From NCBI RefSeq assembly GCF_040183065.1, contig NC_091118.1, positions 213,402,529 through 213,466,528 of the forward strand: a DNA stretch of 64,000 nucleotides, read 5' to 3'. A program made the position numbers and the translations under genes. The notes beneath the pieces were generated by a model. The model saw nothing but the letters and a program-made list of their open reading frames with translations, had not been told where the DNA came from and searched no databases. Below, piece by piece: positions 23,573 to 34,505 of this stretch; the first letter of the stretch is position 1; each line of letters starts with the position of its first letter. This DNA is from Periplaneta americana. Lineage: Eukaryota > Arthropoda > Insecta > Blattodea > Blattidae.

Positions 23573-24628
23573 AATAAATAAATAATAAATAAGTAAGTAA
23601 ATAAGCAAATAAATAAATACATAAATAAATAAATATTATAAATACATAAATTAATAAGTAAATAAATAAGTAAATAAGTAAGTAAATAAATAAATACATA
23701 AATAAATACATGAATAAATAAATATTATAAATACATAAATAAATAAGTAAATGAATAAGTAAATAAGTAAGTAAATAAATAAATACATAAATAAATAAAT
23801 ACATGAATGAATAAATATTACAAATAAATAATAAATAACTAAGTAAATAAGTAAATAAATAAATAAATATTATAAATAAATAAATACATGAATAAATAAA
23901 TATTACAAATAAATAATAAATAACTAAGTAAATAAGTAAATAAATAAATAAATATTATAAATAAATAAATATGTATATAAATAAATATTTTAAATACATA
24001 AAAACAAATAAATACATAAATAAATAAACATTATAAATACATAAATAAATAAATACATGAATAAATAAATATTACAAATAAATAATAAATAACTAAGTAA
24101 ATAAATAAATAAATATTATAAATAAATATGTATATAAATAAATATTTTAAATACATAAAACACAAATAAATACATAAATAAATAAACATTATAAATACAT
24201 AAATAAATAAATACATGAATAAATAAATATTACAAATAAATAATAAATAACTAAGTAAATAAATAAATAAATATTATAAATAAATATGTATATAAATAAA
24301 TATTTTAAATACATAAAACACAAATAAATACATAAATAAATAAACATTATAAATAAATAAATAAATAAATACATGAATATATAAATATTACAAATAAATA
24401 ATAAATAACTAAGTAAATAAGTAAATAAATAAATATTATAAATAAATAAATACATAAATAAATATTATAAATACATAAAACATGAATAAATACATAAATA
24501 AATAAACATATGAATAAATAAATATTACAAATAAATAAGAACTAAGTAAATAAGTAAATAAATAAATAAATATTATAAATAAATAAATACTATAAATACA
24601 TAAATAAATAAATAGATAGATAAATAAT

Positions 24629-25609
24629 CGGGGTAGGTGCGGCGGTGGTTAAAATAAATGTCCGTTATTAAGAAATTTGACATAGTTTGTTCGATAAGAA
24701 TGCCTGTATTTCCTCAAGGACTTTTTAAGATGTTCGTTGTAAATGAAAGTTTGGTATCTGGAAATGTCCGTTGTGGGAAGTTGCACTGCACTACAAACCC
24801 AAGACTCCGATTGTTTACTTACTGTCTCACAAGAAGCACTGCCAACTCAGAGGAACTGTTCCAGCGTTTAGGTGTTTGAGTTAGACAACTTGGAAAATTT
24901 TAATTAGATCTTGCAGAGGAATTCTCGCGAGAGCCAAAAATCCACGTATGCTGTATTGATTTGATCTCCAATCCCTTCTCCCTCACAAGAAAGGAAGTCT
25001 TGCTAATTCTATTGTTCTTGTACTAACCTTTCTTGGATACAAGTTTTAATTAAGTTTTATTGTAAGTGTCTTGTCTGACGTCAACACTCTGGATTAACAT
25101 TGGGTTTGATATTGCGGCGCAAATGGGTTCAAAACTTTTTTCCTCCGTCTTCCATGCCGTATCATTAACACGATAAATGTTAATATAAAAAAAAATGTAT
25201 AGAATAAATACTGTGACACAGTTTTTACCGAAGCCTGATTGTTTCATTTCTTGTTTTTTTTTTTTTTTGGTAATATTTTACGACACTTTGAAAAGCATAC
25301 GTATAAAGAAATGTTACTTGAACCAAAAAGAAATAATTCAGTAATGCAATAACTATACACTATTCCAATCAATTAACCAATATGTGGCTAGTAAATTGAC
25401 AATGTTTTGTAGCTTTACGGTGATTCATCTCTGACGTGAAAGGTCTAGATGGGCATCGTGCCTCACTTGAGAATTTGTGCCTCACTGACCTTGACAGAGC
25501 TTATCGCTCTGAGTGACATCATATTCACAGTCCCCGTTCCTCCCTCACATAGCTCCTAGGCGTGGGCAGGTTCTATATCAGTTTCATAAGCAATATCAGT
25601 GGTGGGATA
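24629..25609. other. Unassigned, no gene seen
   Basis: A 73-residue frame at 24658 has no recognised domain; the rest is non-coding in appearance. Confidence 0.35.
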
Positions 25610-25811
25610 ATGGCATTATCAAAGCAGTGTGTACGCGTTAGAAAACGATTATTTCATGAGAAATGGGAGGAAGAGTTTTTTTTTTTTTTTGCTGTTTAGA
25701 AGGCGAGAACATACGATGTATGTTATGCTCGAAAATCCTATTAGGCATTAATAAATTTAATATACAACGACATCACTCCTTATCTCATAAAGAACATGCT
25801 GAATTAGAAGG
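25610..25811 (+). pseudogene. hAT-type gene (SPIN-DOC / GTF2IRD2-like), first exon, frameshifted
   Basis: ATG at 25610 opens MALSKQCVRVRKRLFHEKWE. After a run of 15 T the frame changes, and the second frame reads CLEGENIRCMLCSKILLG and QRHHSLSHKEHAELE, the zinc finger typical of this hAT group. It ends at GAAG followed by GTAAGACA, a good splice donor. The poly-T length is the likely cause of the frame break (mutation or sequencing error). Confidence 0.6.
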
Positions 25812-25880
25812 TAAGACATATTATTCCGAAAAAAAATTATGATCTTAACATTTGCATAGTATACTAAAAACGACATTATA

Positions 25881-27191
25881 CAGGGTGCGTCAGAAAGAAC
25901 GGATGGATTTCAAACTATCGATACGCAGCGAGGGGAGGGATAGAGTGGGGGGGACTGCGACTGTTGGGTCGGCGGGAGAATGCAATTTCAGTTGAGAACA
26001 TGGAGTGGTCTAGTGTACAACGTGCGTTCGTCGTAGAGACATTTTTTAAAAATGGAGAGTCTGTCATCGTCACTCGACGAGCTTTCAGGACTCATTTCGA
26101 GATCGGACGTCACGCTAGGATTCCAACTCGGAACACAATTCTGCGGTGGGTGGCTTCATTTCGTACCACAGGTTCAACTTTAAAGAAGAAATCACCTGGA
26201 CGAACACGGAGCGCGCGTACACCTGCAAATGTGGAGACAGTAAGACAGTCGGTTGTCCGGTCACCTCAACGATCAGCCCGCAAACATGCTGTTGCACTGA
26301 GATTGTCCGACGCTACGGTAAGACGCATTTTGCATCTAGACCTTAAATTCCACCCATACAAGATGGCAATTGTGCAACAACTTAACGCAGGAGATTTAGA
26401 GAACCGTATTGATTGTTGTCGGCGTATTCTCACGAACGTGGCCCCTACCACCGTCTTTTTGACCAGTGACGAAGCCCATTTTCACCTCTCCGGCTGTGTC
26501 AATAAACAGAATTTCCGTTATTGGGCAGAAACCAATCCTAATGAATTGCACGACAAACCTCTTCAAAGTGAGAGAGTTACGGTTTGGTCTGCTGTAACAG
26601 AATTTGGTGTTTGGGGGCCTTACTTTTTTGAGGATGATGACGGCCGTGCAGTAACCATTACAGGTGCTCGTTACGTTCAAATGTTACAAACTTTCCTACA
26701 ACCAAGGTTGAACGAACTTGCTGTTAATGCTGAGGACATTTGGTTTCAACAAGACGGAGCTACTGCTCACACCGCGGGTCAAACCATAAATCTCCTACAC
26801 GAGCTCTTTCCGGGGCACATCATCTCGCATCGCGGCGACATTCCTTGGCCCGCACGTTCGCCAGATCTCGCGCCCTGCGACTTCTTTCTTTGGGGTCATT
26901 TGAAGGCGGAAGTTTACAGACATCGACCACATATACTGGGCGAACTGAAGACGGCGATTCGTGAAGAAATCGCGGCAATCCCCCCAGCTGTGACTGCGAG
27001 AATGATGACGAACTTCAGAAAACGCCTTGATGCCTGTATCGAAAGCCAAGGACATCATATGGATGATGTTGTATTCCATAAATAAATTGCATATATTGAT
27101 GAGCCTGTTGATAATAATAAATTTTTGATTTGATGAATCCATACAATTTTCTTGCCCTGTGAAATTCATCCGTTCTTTTTGACGCACCCTT
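25881..27191 (+). mobile_element. Structurally complete mariner-like transposon, D41D type
   Basis: The ~30-base inverted ends (GGGTGCGTCAGAAAGAACGG at the left; its near complement at 27162-27191) match at about 27 of 30 positions. Each end is flanked by TA (25879-25880 and 27192-27193). The 1311-base element has one uninterrupted transposase frame and short non-coding flanks. It lies within the apparent intron of a broken hAT-type gene. The open frame and tidy ends suggest a relatively recent insertion; activity cannot be shown from sequence. Confidence 0.93.
26000..27085 (+). CDS. Mariner-like transposase (IS630-Tc1-mariner, D41D)
   Basis: Cut-and-paste DNA transposase acting in the nucleus on its own terminal repeats. 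The ATG at 26000 gives 361 residues. The open frame extends 12 codons further upstream, but only with a TTG. An N-terminal helix-turn-helix region like DUF4817 (MEWSSVQRAFVVETFFKNGE onward, about residues 1-60) precedes a basic linker (SPGRTRSARTP). The catalytic triad is Asp157 in TSDEAHF, Asp252 in FQQDGATAHT and Asp294 in SPDLAPCDFFLWG. Forty-one residues lie between the second and third Asp, a spacing I recall for the rosa group. The length is normal for the family. No stop or frameshift is present. The same fold and spacing occur in the broken element at 5412, but the terminal repeats differ, so they are separate families. Confidence 0.93.
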   Translation: MEWSSVQRAFVVETFFKNGESVIVTRRAFRTHFEIGRHARIPTRNTILRWVASFRTTGSTLKKKSPGRTRSARTPANVETVRQSVVRSPQRSARKHAVALRLSDATVRRILHLDLKFHPYKMAIVQQLNAGDLENRIDCCRRILTNVAPTTVFLTSDEAHFHLSGCVNKQNFRYWAETNPNELHDKPLQSERVTVWSAVTEFGVWGPYFFEDDDGRAVTITGARYVQMLQTFLQPRLNELAVNAEDIWFQQDGATAHTAGQTINLLHELFPGHIISHRGDIPWPARSPDLAPCDFFLWGHLKAEVYRHRPHILGELKTAIREEIAAIPPAVTARMMTNFRKRLDACIESQGHHMDDVVFHK

Positions 27192-27321
27192 TACCTTAAA
27201 CACGCTGCATTAAAAGGTACGAGGAATTAAATGTTGTTTGTACGTATTATTTCGAAAACAATTTATAAAAAAAAATCAAATGTGCGTAGAAAACGAAATA
27301 TGATTTTCTGAAATTATTTTA

Positions 27322-27522
27322 GGTCGAGAACGTGCAAATCTATTAAGTAAACGTATTGATAAACTTCAGAATATTCAAGAAAATAAACGTAGACAACGTG
27401 ATGGAATATTATTAGCTAGTTACGCAAATTTCTCGCCTTTGATTTAAATCAATTCAATGATGGAGAAATAGTAAAGAGGTTTATGATTAAAGCTGCCGAA
27501 TTAATTTGCCAAATTGAATAAA
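27322..27522 (+). pseudogene. hAT-type gene (SPIN-DOC / GTF2IRD2-like), second exon
   Basis: After an acceptor-like TTATTTTAG at 27321, the frame continuing from the first exon reads RANLLSKRIDKLQNIQE and DGILLASYANFS. A one-base frame change then gives LNQFNDGEIVKRFMIKAAEL and a stop. SYxxA and DGExVKxC-like stretches are characteristic of the hAT group. The catalytic and dimerisation parts are missing. The intron between the exons contains the mariner-like element. Confidence 0.6.
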
Positions 27523-27720
27523 AGTTTTCGAATCTCTCACGTTAACCAAGCGCTTTCCTAATAATTCGCCACTGACCGCCTTAGCGATTACGATAAGGTG
27601 ACGCAGGTCACAGCAGTTTATATTTCCCATCCTACTCTGCAGTCTCCTCTCCTAGTAAACAAACTATTTCAAATCGAGTGCCTCACGTAACCGAAAATTG
27701 TGCCCGTGTAAGGTCACAGT

Positions 27721-28250
27721 AATATAACTGTTTTATAAATTGTAACTTACAACTTTTTGAGAGCAGACTGGATGACAAAAGCTTCTCAACCGAATAATAA
27801 CACACATTTCTCATATTTATCGAGTATCATTTATATTTGTTACTGTTGCTCCAAGATATTTCAATTTTTTTCACCTCTTCAAAGGATAAATCTCCAATTT
27901 TTATATTTCCATTTCGTACAATATTCTCGTCACGAGACATAATCATGTACTTTGTCTTTTCGAGATTTACTTGCAAATCTATCTCTTTACTTGCTTCAAG
28001 TAAAATTCCCGTGTTTTCCCTAATCGTTTGTGGATTTTCTCCTAACATATTCACGTCATCGCATAAACAAGCAGCTGATGTAACCCGTTCAATTGCAAAC
28101 CATCTCTGTTATCCTGGACTTCCCTAAAGGCATACTCTGGAAAGAAATTAAAAAGTACATCTCTTTGCTTTAGCCCGCAGTGAATTGGAAAAGCATAAGA
28201 TAGAAATTGGCCTATACGGAGTCTGCTGTACGTTTCACTGAGACACATTT
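27721..28250 (-). pseudogene. RTE-like fragment (family A, copy 2)
   Basis: The minus strand reads [20 protein letters not shown] with GLKQRDVLF (motif B region, diverged), then [20 protein letters not shown] and, after a frame break at the YADD site, [15 protein letters not shown] to the MIMSRDENIV stretch. It reaches further 5' in the palm than the other family A copies but has no 3' end. An internal deletion lies between motifs B and C. Confidence 0.75.
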
Positions 28251-28251
28251 T

Positions 28252-28900
28252 ATATTACATGCGAACAAAATAAATGTTCATTGCTATGTAATAAATGTAT
28301 ATTTTGTTTTGTTACAGGTAAGTTCTCCAAATGATTTTCCATACACATAGATGCAGAGAGACAACTTCTAAGTGTGAGTACGGAATAAAGCATGTTACTG
28401 AATAAATAGATAACCACGCATCCTGATGTTCTGCTGTTTCTGAATTGCTCGTGATAGTATTTTAATCATATCACAAATACACACGTTGCTATGGAAACTT
28501 CTGAAAACGTGCCATATTTTCGTGTTAGATAAGCTTTGCTGAGGTCTGCAGACCTCTCATCCAGGTCGTACCGAATGTGTGGCTAATTTCTGTCGCATGA
28601 GATTTTATCATTTGTCCATTTCGTGTGTTCTCGTAATCCTGACCTTTTCAGCACACATTCAGAGATTCGAGATAGAGGGTGGTGCACAGATCCTGGTTTG
28701 TTGCATATTCACACAGAAATGCTTATTTTAACTATAGTATAACATATGATGTAGATCAGCCGTTGCGAAAATGTGACTCACGAGCACATTGTGGCTCGCA
28801 ATGACAGCTATGCATTTCTCTTGCTTTCTACCTCCCCCAACCCCCACCCTCTCACTCACTGGAGTCAAACTCCGTTCCATTTGTATTTGTCTCTGACCTG
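28252..28900. other. Unassigned, no gene seen
   Basis: No supported coding region or repeat. Confidence 0.4.
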
Positions 28901-28903
28901 CGA

Positions 28904-29098
28904 GTGCAATGTCGCAATGTCTCTCTCGAAACCATGTACCTCTACAACTACGAAAGTTTTAAAGTAGAACGAGAGGACGCATTTTTTTGCTGCCAATATG
29001 ATGAGAATATTAAATGTATGATTTGTTCACAAGTATTACGAGGAAAATGGTTATATAACAAAATTACATTATACTACATGTTACTCATGAAACATTAA
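28904..29098 (+). pseudogene. hAT-type zinc-finger remnant
   Basis: Reads FKVEREDAFFCCQYDENIKC with MICSQVL, the same finger design as at 25700 (C-x2-C after an aromatic run). The downstream part is scrambled. It is followed by a (TTA)n run and the C-terminal part of the same kind of protein. Confidence 0.5.
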
Positions 29099-29116
29099 AA
29101 GGTTGTGTTGTTATAT

Positions 29117-29119
29117 TAC

Positions 29120-29211
<92 letters not shown>
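29117..29211. repeat. (TTA)n microsatellite
   Basis: About 95 bases of TTA units with one variant. It separates the N- and C-terminal pieces of a hAT-type remnant. Confidence 0.95.
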
Positions 29212-29213
<2 letters not shown>

Positions 29214-29215
29214 CG

Positions 29216-29570
29216 TCGACCCTTTTTCAGCAGATGTACGAATAATACGGTTAGATCTTCAATTTAAACTCACAGAGTTACAATGTGATGTTAAATGAAA
29301 GTTATATGTACGGACTTGAAAAATGTTGAACTTTTCAAATCTTTGCCAAAAAATAAATATCCGAAGCTTCGTTCATTCGCTTGCTCTGTTGAAGCCATGT
29401 TCGCTGTAACTTACGTTTGTGAAAAATTATTTTCAACAATGAAAATAGTAAAAACCAAATTTAGATCACGACTGACAGACAAATACCTTCGTGATCAACT
29501 ACGACTGGCAGTAAGTGACATAATTCCTGATTTTGAAACTCTGTCGCAGAGACATTCTGAAGACCGTTAA
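29216..29570 (+). pseudogene. hAT-type dimerisation-domain remnant (SPIN-DOC / GTF2IRD2-like)
   Basis: FSADVRIIRLDLQFKLTELQ continues, after a frame change at about 29293, as NVELFKSLPKNKYPKLRSFA, TYVCEKLFSTMKIVKTKFRS and LTDKYLRDQLRLAVS, ending before a natural stop. This is the conserved C-terminal hAT dimerisation region. With the finger at 28904 it looks like an internally deleted copy. Confidence 0.75.
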
Positions 29571-30174
29571 TTATTTTAGGTTGTGATAATGTGTCCTATG
29601 TTTTCTTGTTCATTTCTTTCTTCGTTACACATGCTAAACATTAGTTCGTAGCCTTGTACTGTATAAAATTATATTTAAGTGCTTGACGTAAGGAAAATAA
29701 AAATCCGTTAATAAGTCAGACAGTTGCTTCACTTCCCCTTCGGGTGTCCGCCTCCCTCCATAGGTGCTATGCACGTTGCAGGTTACACAGCGGCTCGGCG
29801 CACGATAACATTTTCGCGACGGCTGATGTAGATTGTCCGATTCAGATTATTCAGGCAGTAGAGGTGTATTTTGCAATGTGACATTTGTTGTAATCAAATT
29901 TCTGCACATTTAAGAGAAAACTAAAATATTTTCAATAATAATTATTATCATAACACACTGCTCTCTTAAATTGACTGAGCATATTAGGAATTAAATCAAT
30001 GACTTTCCCAAAACACGATGTGAAATGTTTCATATAAAACAGTTTTTATTTCGAAAAACAAACAAAAACGAGTAAAATTGTATTAAACTTTTATGTTTGA
30101 AATATCTCAAAATGTAACCCCCTGAAATTATCAACATTACTAATGGTTCAGCCTCTATATGTATAACAAACAAC

Positions 30175-30880
30175 AGTAATGAAAGTTCAGAACTTGCGAC
30201 AGTTGAGAATTTAGCAGAGATATTTGATATGTGTAAAAAAAAAAAAAAATTGGGGATGTGATCAAAAAGTGTAAAGTGAAAGTGGAAAGTGGAAAAAATC
30301 GAGAAGTATAGGGGAGAGAGAAAGAGTATAAGCAGATGTGTAGAAATAAACATAAGTATTTATAGGAAGTGAGAATAGTGACAATGGATTAGGTGTAAGC
30401 AGAATAGTGAGAAAGTGGAAGTGAGCGCAAATAGGAATGAGAGAAAATAGTGAGAAAGGGTTCAGAGAAGTGAACAAGTGTCAGCATAAAATTAGTACTA
30501 ACATTTGAACATTGGAACAGTAAATGAATAAAAGATCAAAGAACAAATAGGACAAATAATTCAATATGATAATTTATAGAGAAAAATTGAAATTGAGATT
30601 TTACTGAATAGTAGTTAGAGGAAAAGGGGGGTGTGAAAGGAATATACGATATTAGATATATTAGGATTAATGAATAAATAGAGAATATCAATTGAAATGT
30701 AGGGGAGATTGACCAAGGAACAAAAAAGGTACATAGTGTAATTGGAAGTATTTGTGTAGACGTGTACTGCAAATAATGTGTTATTGTAATAATATGTTAA
30801 TGGTGGCACCGGATACAGAAATGTGAGGTACACCATTACATGTAAAGAAGTGCTGTGACGAAATATATCATATCATATAA
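30175..30880. mobile_element. Purine-rich insert with flanking direct repeats
   Basis: TATGTATAACAAACAA occurs at 30159-30174 and 30881-30896, and similarity resumes beyond it (CAGTAA). The ~0.7 kb between is strongly A/G-rich on the plus strand (GAGAAAGTGG-type runs), holds an A-run at 30237 and ends with ATATATCATATCATATAA. The layout suggests a retroposed insertion. I recognise no coding domain. Confidence 0.5.
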
Positions 30881-30896
30881 TATGTATAACAAACAA

Positions 30897-31571
30897 TACA
30901 GTAACCTTTAGACCACAGAGGTTCGTTGTGCTGTACTTCATATACCCATGCTTAAATTTTTCATTACGCACATAACGTGACTTTCAGTTCTGTGTGTTGT
31001 TAGTTGAATTTTTCATACTGCGATTATCATTTTATTTTGTCGTAATTCAGCACTTCGTCTCCTCAGCCGTAACCAGCAAGGTGAATTCAACGACTGGTAA
31101 CAGCATCAACGAACACAATGTATCCGCCTCCCTGTCACATGAATGCGCGTGGTTGGAACTTGTAAACATCTTCTAACTTTTGCAATGGGGAAGCCCCAAC
31201 TTCTCTTGGGTTTCTTAGACTTTATTTGGCCAGTCTTAGCCACGTGTATCGCTATCTGGTGGAATGCGATGAATTGTTGAACATCAGTTGGGAACTTGAG
31301 GAATTCCGAACAATGAGATTCGCGTTAATTATGTCTGGGCCTGGTAGAGGGCTCTGCAGTGCTGGATACATTTGATGAGAACCCGGGCATCTAATTAATT
31401 TAAATCTGCTGCTTGGCTGTAAACTTGCGACGTCTACAAATTGAATTATTTGCGTTGTTGGAACCTAATGCGGTTTGAGGGAAGTGAAGCGCTACAACAC
31501 TTGGATATTTTTAGTTCAATCTCTCTCTCTCTCTCTCTTGTTTCCTTAGCTAGCCTATACTTATGAAATAA
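30897..31571. other. Unassigned, no gene seen
   Basis: Only a short (TC)n run near 31520 is notable. Confidence 0.4.
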
Positions 31572-32000
31572 CATTCCACGAGACAGAACTACAGTTTCTT
31601 TCTAAATACTCCCAAATTCCACACAACTGCTGGATTAAAACACAGCAGAAATTTTGGACCCAAAATATATAATGTATTAATTAGAGCTTACCCTGAGCTA
31701 AGTACACTTAACACACATAGATTTAAGAAACAAATCAGATTAATTATTTAATTGTTTAAGCTAATTGAGTTAAAAATTGATACTCTAATATTCATGTACT
31801 TTTGCATTTTCTATATGTATATAGACCCTATTATTACATGCTGTATTATTTTACCATTTATTAATGTTATTGTGCTCAATGAACTCTCTTAATTTTGTGA
31901 TATATTTTGTATAACTGATCTGAACTGCGCCCGAGCACGAGCTTCTGCTCTTTCGGGCTGCAATGCCTAATGTAGCTCAAGTGTAAATAAATAAATAAAT
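31572..32000 (+). pseudogene. CR1/Jockey-like retrotransposon 3' end
   Basis: The coding tail reads RNFGPKIYNVLIRAYPELST and HRFKKQIRLII with a stop at 31749. A 3' UTR with GCCCGAGCACGAGCTTCTGC and a (TAAA)n end follow. The same 3' UTR begins again at 63850 and runs off the window. The downstream (GATA)n tract probably grew from the tail. Confidence 0.8.
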
Positions 32001-32004
32001 TAAT

Positions 32005-32160
<156 letters not shown>

Positions 32161-32186
32161 ATTATATAAATAAATACAATTAAATG

Positions 32187-32795
32187 AATACTTACTTACT
32201 TACTTATTGGCATTTAAGGAACCCGGAGGTTCATTGCCGCCTTCACATAAGCCCGCCATTGATCCCTATCCTAAGCAAGATTAATCCGGTCTCTACCATC
32301 ATATCCCACCTCCCTAAAATCCATTTTAATATTATCTTCCCATCTACGTCTCGGCCTCCCCAAATGTCTTTTTCCCGCCGGCCTCCCAACTAACACTCTA
32401 TATGCATTTCTGGATTCGCCCATACGTGCTACATGCCCTGCCCATCTCAAGCGTCTGGATTTAATGTTCCTAATTATGTCAGGTGAAGAATATAATGCGT
32501 GCAGCTCTGCGTTGTGTAACTTTCTCCATTCTCCTGTAACTTCATCCCTCTTAGCACCAAATATTTTCCTAAGAACCTTATTCTCAAACACCCTTAATCT
32601 CTGTTCCTCTCTCAAAGTGAGAGTCCAAGCTTCACAACCATATACGTAGAACAACCGGTAATATAACTGTTTTATAAATTCTAACTTTCAGAATTTTTGA
32701 CAGCAGACTAGATGACAAAAGCTTCTCAACCGAATAATAACAGGCATTTCCCATATTTATTCTGCGTTTAATTTCCTCCCGAGTGTATTTGAAGG
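32187..32795 (-). pseudogene. RTE-like fragment (family A, copy 3)
   Basis: The minus strand carries [39 protein letters not shown], then after a small insertion [20 protein letters not shown] and the [11 protein letters not shown] tail. A (TAAG)n tail sits at 32187-32206, read as CTTA on the plus strand. It lacks the YADD motif. Confidence 0.85.
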
Positions 32796-32809
32796 ATTCG
32801 TAACAAGCT

Positions 32810-32995
32810 GTTTTTTTACGGTGATGGGTTGTTAGCCCTTCGGCCAACCCCCCAGCTGGAGGACCACCCCTTATCGGCTGTCTACGACTCCTTATTCAAT
32901 ATATTCGTAGCTATCCTCCATATCTGGAGGCCGTCTCTTCTATCCGCAACCTGAGGACGCGCCATGCCGTGGTGATAGGGACCCACAATTAAGGA
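32810..32995. repeat. Dispersed repeat, class unassigned
   Basis: GC-richer block with GTTGTTAGCCC, AACCCCCCAGCTGGAGGACC, TATCTGGAGGCCGTC and CGCCATGCCGTGGTGATAGG. I recall closely similar blocks as a common insect repeat, possibly a SINE. It adjoins RTE-A copy 3. Confidence 0.5.
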
Positions 32996-33044
32996 ATTAA
33001 TTAAATAAATAATTAATTAATTAAGAAATTAATTAAATAAATAA

Positions 33045-34042
33045 ATAAATGTTGGGATTGAACTGGTTACATCAGCTGCTTGTCTATGCGGATGACGTGA
33101 ATATGTTAGGAGAAAATCCACAAACGATTAGGGAAAACACGGGAATTTTACTTGAAGAAAATAAAGAGATAGGTTTGGAAGTAAATCCCGAAAAGACAAG
33201 GTATATGATTATGTCTCGTGACCAGAATATAGTACGAAATCGAAATAATTTTTTTTTACCAGTGGCAGGTACTTGACTGACGTCATTCATCCATATGAAG
33301 CCAGTTTGTAGACCAATTTACCGACAGAGTCGTTGGCCAGGGTGCGCCATAAGAGGCTGGTCTACGCTACACCCGCGATAAGATGAGATGGAGATTTGTT
33401 GGGATGTCACAGGGGAGCCGGAGCTCCCGGAGAAAACCCTTATGTTACCTGGACCACGGGGTTGCCCAACACAAGTTATGAATCGGGGGTCACCGGTATG
33501 CCGGAATTTTGTCCCGCAGGAGTTCTTTTACATGCCAGTAAATCTACTGACATAAGCCTGTCGCATTTAAGCACACTATAAAACACTTACATTATCGGTT
33601 GTTCTGTATGGTTGTGAAACTTGGACTCTCACTTTGAAAGAGGAACAGAGGTTAAGGGCGTTTGAGAATAAGGTGCTTAGGAAAATATTTGGGGCTAAGA
33701 GGGATGAAGTTACAGGAGAATGGAGAAAATTACACAACACAGAACTGCATGTATTGTATTCTTCACCTGACATAATTAGGAACATTAAATCCAGACTTTT
33801 GAGATGGGCAGGGAATGTAGCACGTATGGGCGAATACAGAAATGCATATAGAGTGTCAGTTGGGAGGCCGGAGGGAAAAAGACCTTTAGGGAGACCGAGA
33901 CGTAGATGGGAGGATAATATTAAAATGGATTTGAGGGAAGTGGGATATGACGATAGAGACTGGATTAATCTTGCTCAGGATAGTGACCAATGGCGGGCTT
34001 ATGTGAGGGCGACAATGAACCTCCGGGTTCCTTAGAAGCCAA

Positions 34043-34077
<35 letters not shown>
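33045..34077 (+). pseudogene. RTE-like fragment (family A, copy 4), interrupted
   Basis: [20 protein letters not shown] to [12 protein letters not shown] (to about 33245), then foreign DNA, then [40 protein letters not shown] and [17 protein letters not shown] to MNLRVP. About 105 residues of the family sequence are lost at the junction. A clean (TAAG)n tail lies at 34045-34077. Confidence 0.9.
33246..33595 (-). repeat. SINE-like insert (family 3 related) within RTE-A copy 4
   Basis: Contains AATTTTGTCCCGCAGGAGTT and GTAAATCTACTGACATAAGC shared with the family 3 SINE at 54059, and upstream CACAGGGGAGCCGGAGCTCC and GGAGAAAACCC. No flanking duplication was found, and its arrival coincided with a deletion. 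Confidence 0.6.
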
Positions 34078-34319
34078 TAAGATAGATAACCACATGCACC
34101 CTCAAAACTAGACTACAATCTCCTGCCCTTTCTTCTGACAAAGTGAACTAGATTTACGGGACTGTTTTTATTATCAGAACAGTACCTCCTCTCCCTGCCT
34201 TATGAGTATGACTGAATAGACAAAGCAAATGGGATAACAGGTAAGTCGCTACCCTTATTGCCCCCACCCTCTACCGTCCTGCTTTCCAACTTGAAGGCTC
34301 ACTGTTTTCGTTATTGAGT

Positions 34320-34505
34320 CCAAAGTCTCTAAGCCTGATCATATCCCACTTCCCTCAAGTCAAATACATTACAATATTATCCTCTCATCTTCGTCTACGC
34401 CCTCCCAAAGGTCTTTTTTTCCTCGTCTTCCACTCTATATACATTTCTGGATTCGTTCATACGTGCTACATGCCCTGCACATCTCAAACGTCTGGATTTC
34501 GCTAA
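34320..34505 (-). pseudogene. RTE-like fragment (family A, copy 5), decayed
   Basis: The plus strand carries complements of the tail region (ATCATATCCCACTTCCCTC, CATTTCTGGATTCGTTCATA, ACGTGCTACATGCCCTGC) with several gaps. No intact frame. Confidence 0.75.

Larger units (their letters stand above)
22484..24628. repeat. 2.1 kb TAAA-type array with higher-order periodicity
   Basis: Almost entirely AAATA/TAAA-derived units with scattered C and G variants (ACATGAATAA, ATTACAAATA, AACTAAGTAA). The CATGAATAAATA landmark recurs at 24056, 24214 and 24372, a 158-base period, with a looser copy at 23887. Two family 2 SINEs lie within. Frames such as runs of YLFIYLFIY on the minus strand come from the repeat and are not genes. 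Confidence 0.9.

Noticed and set aside
25964..25999. Upstream extension of the mariner-like transposase by 12 codons
   Set aside because: It would need a TTG start; the ATG at 26000 is the normal choice in an animal gene.
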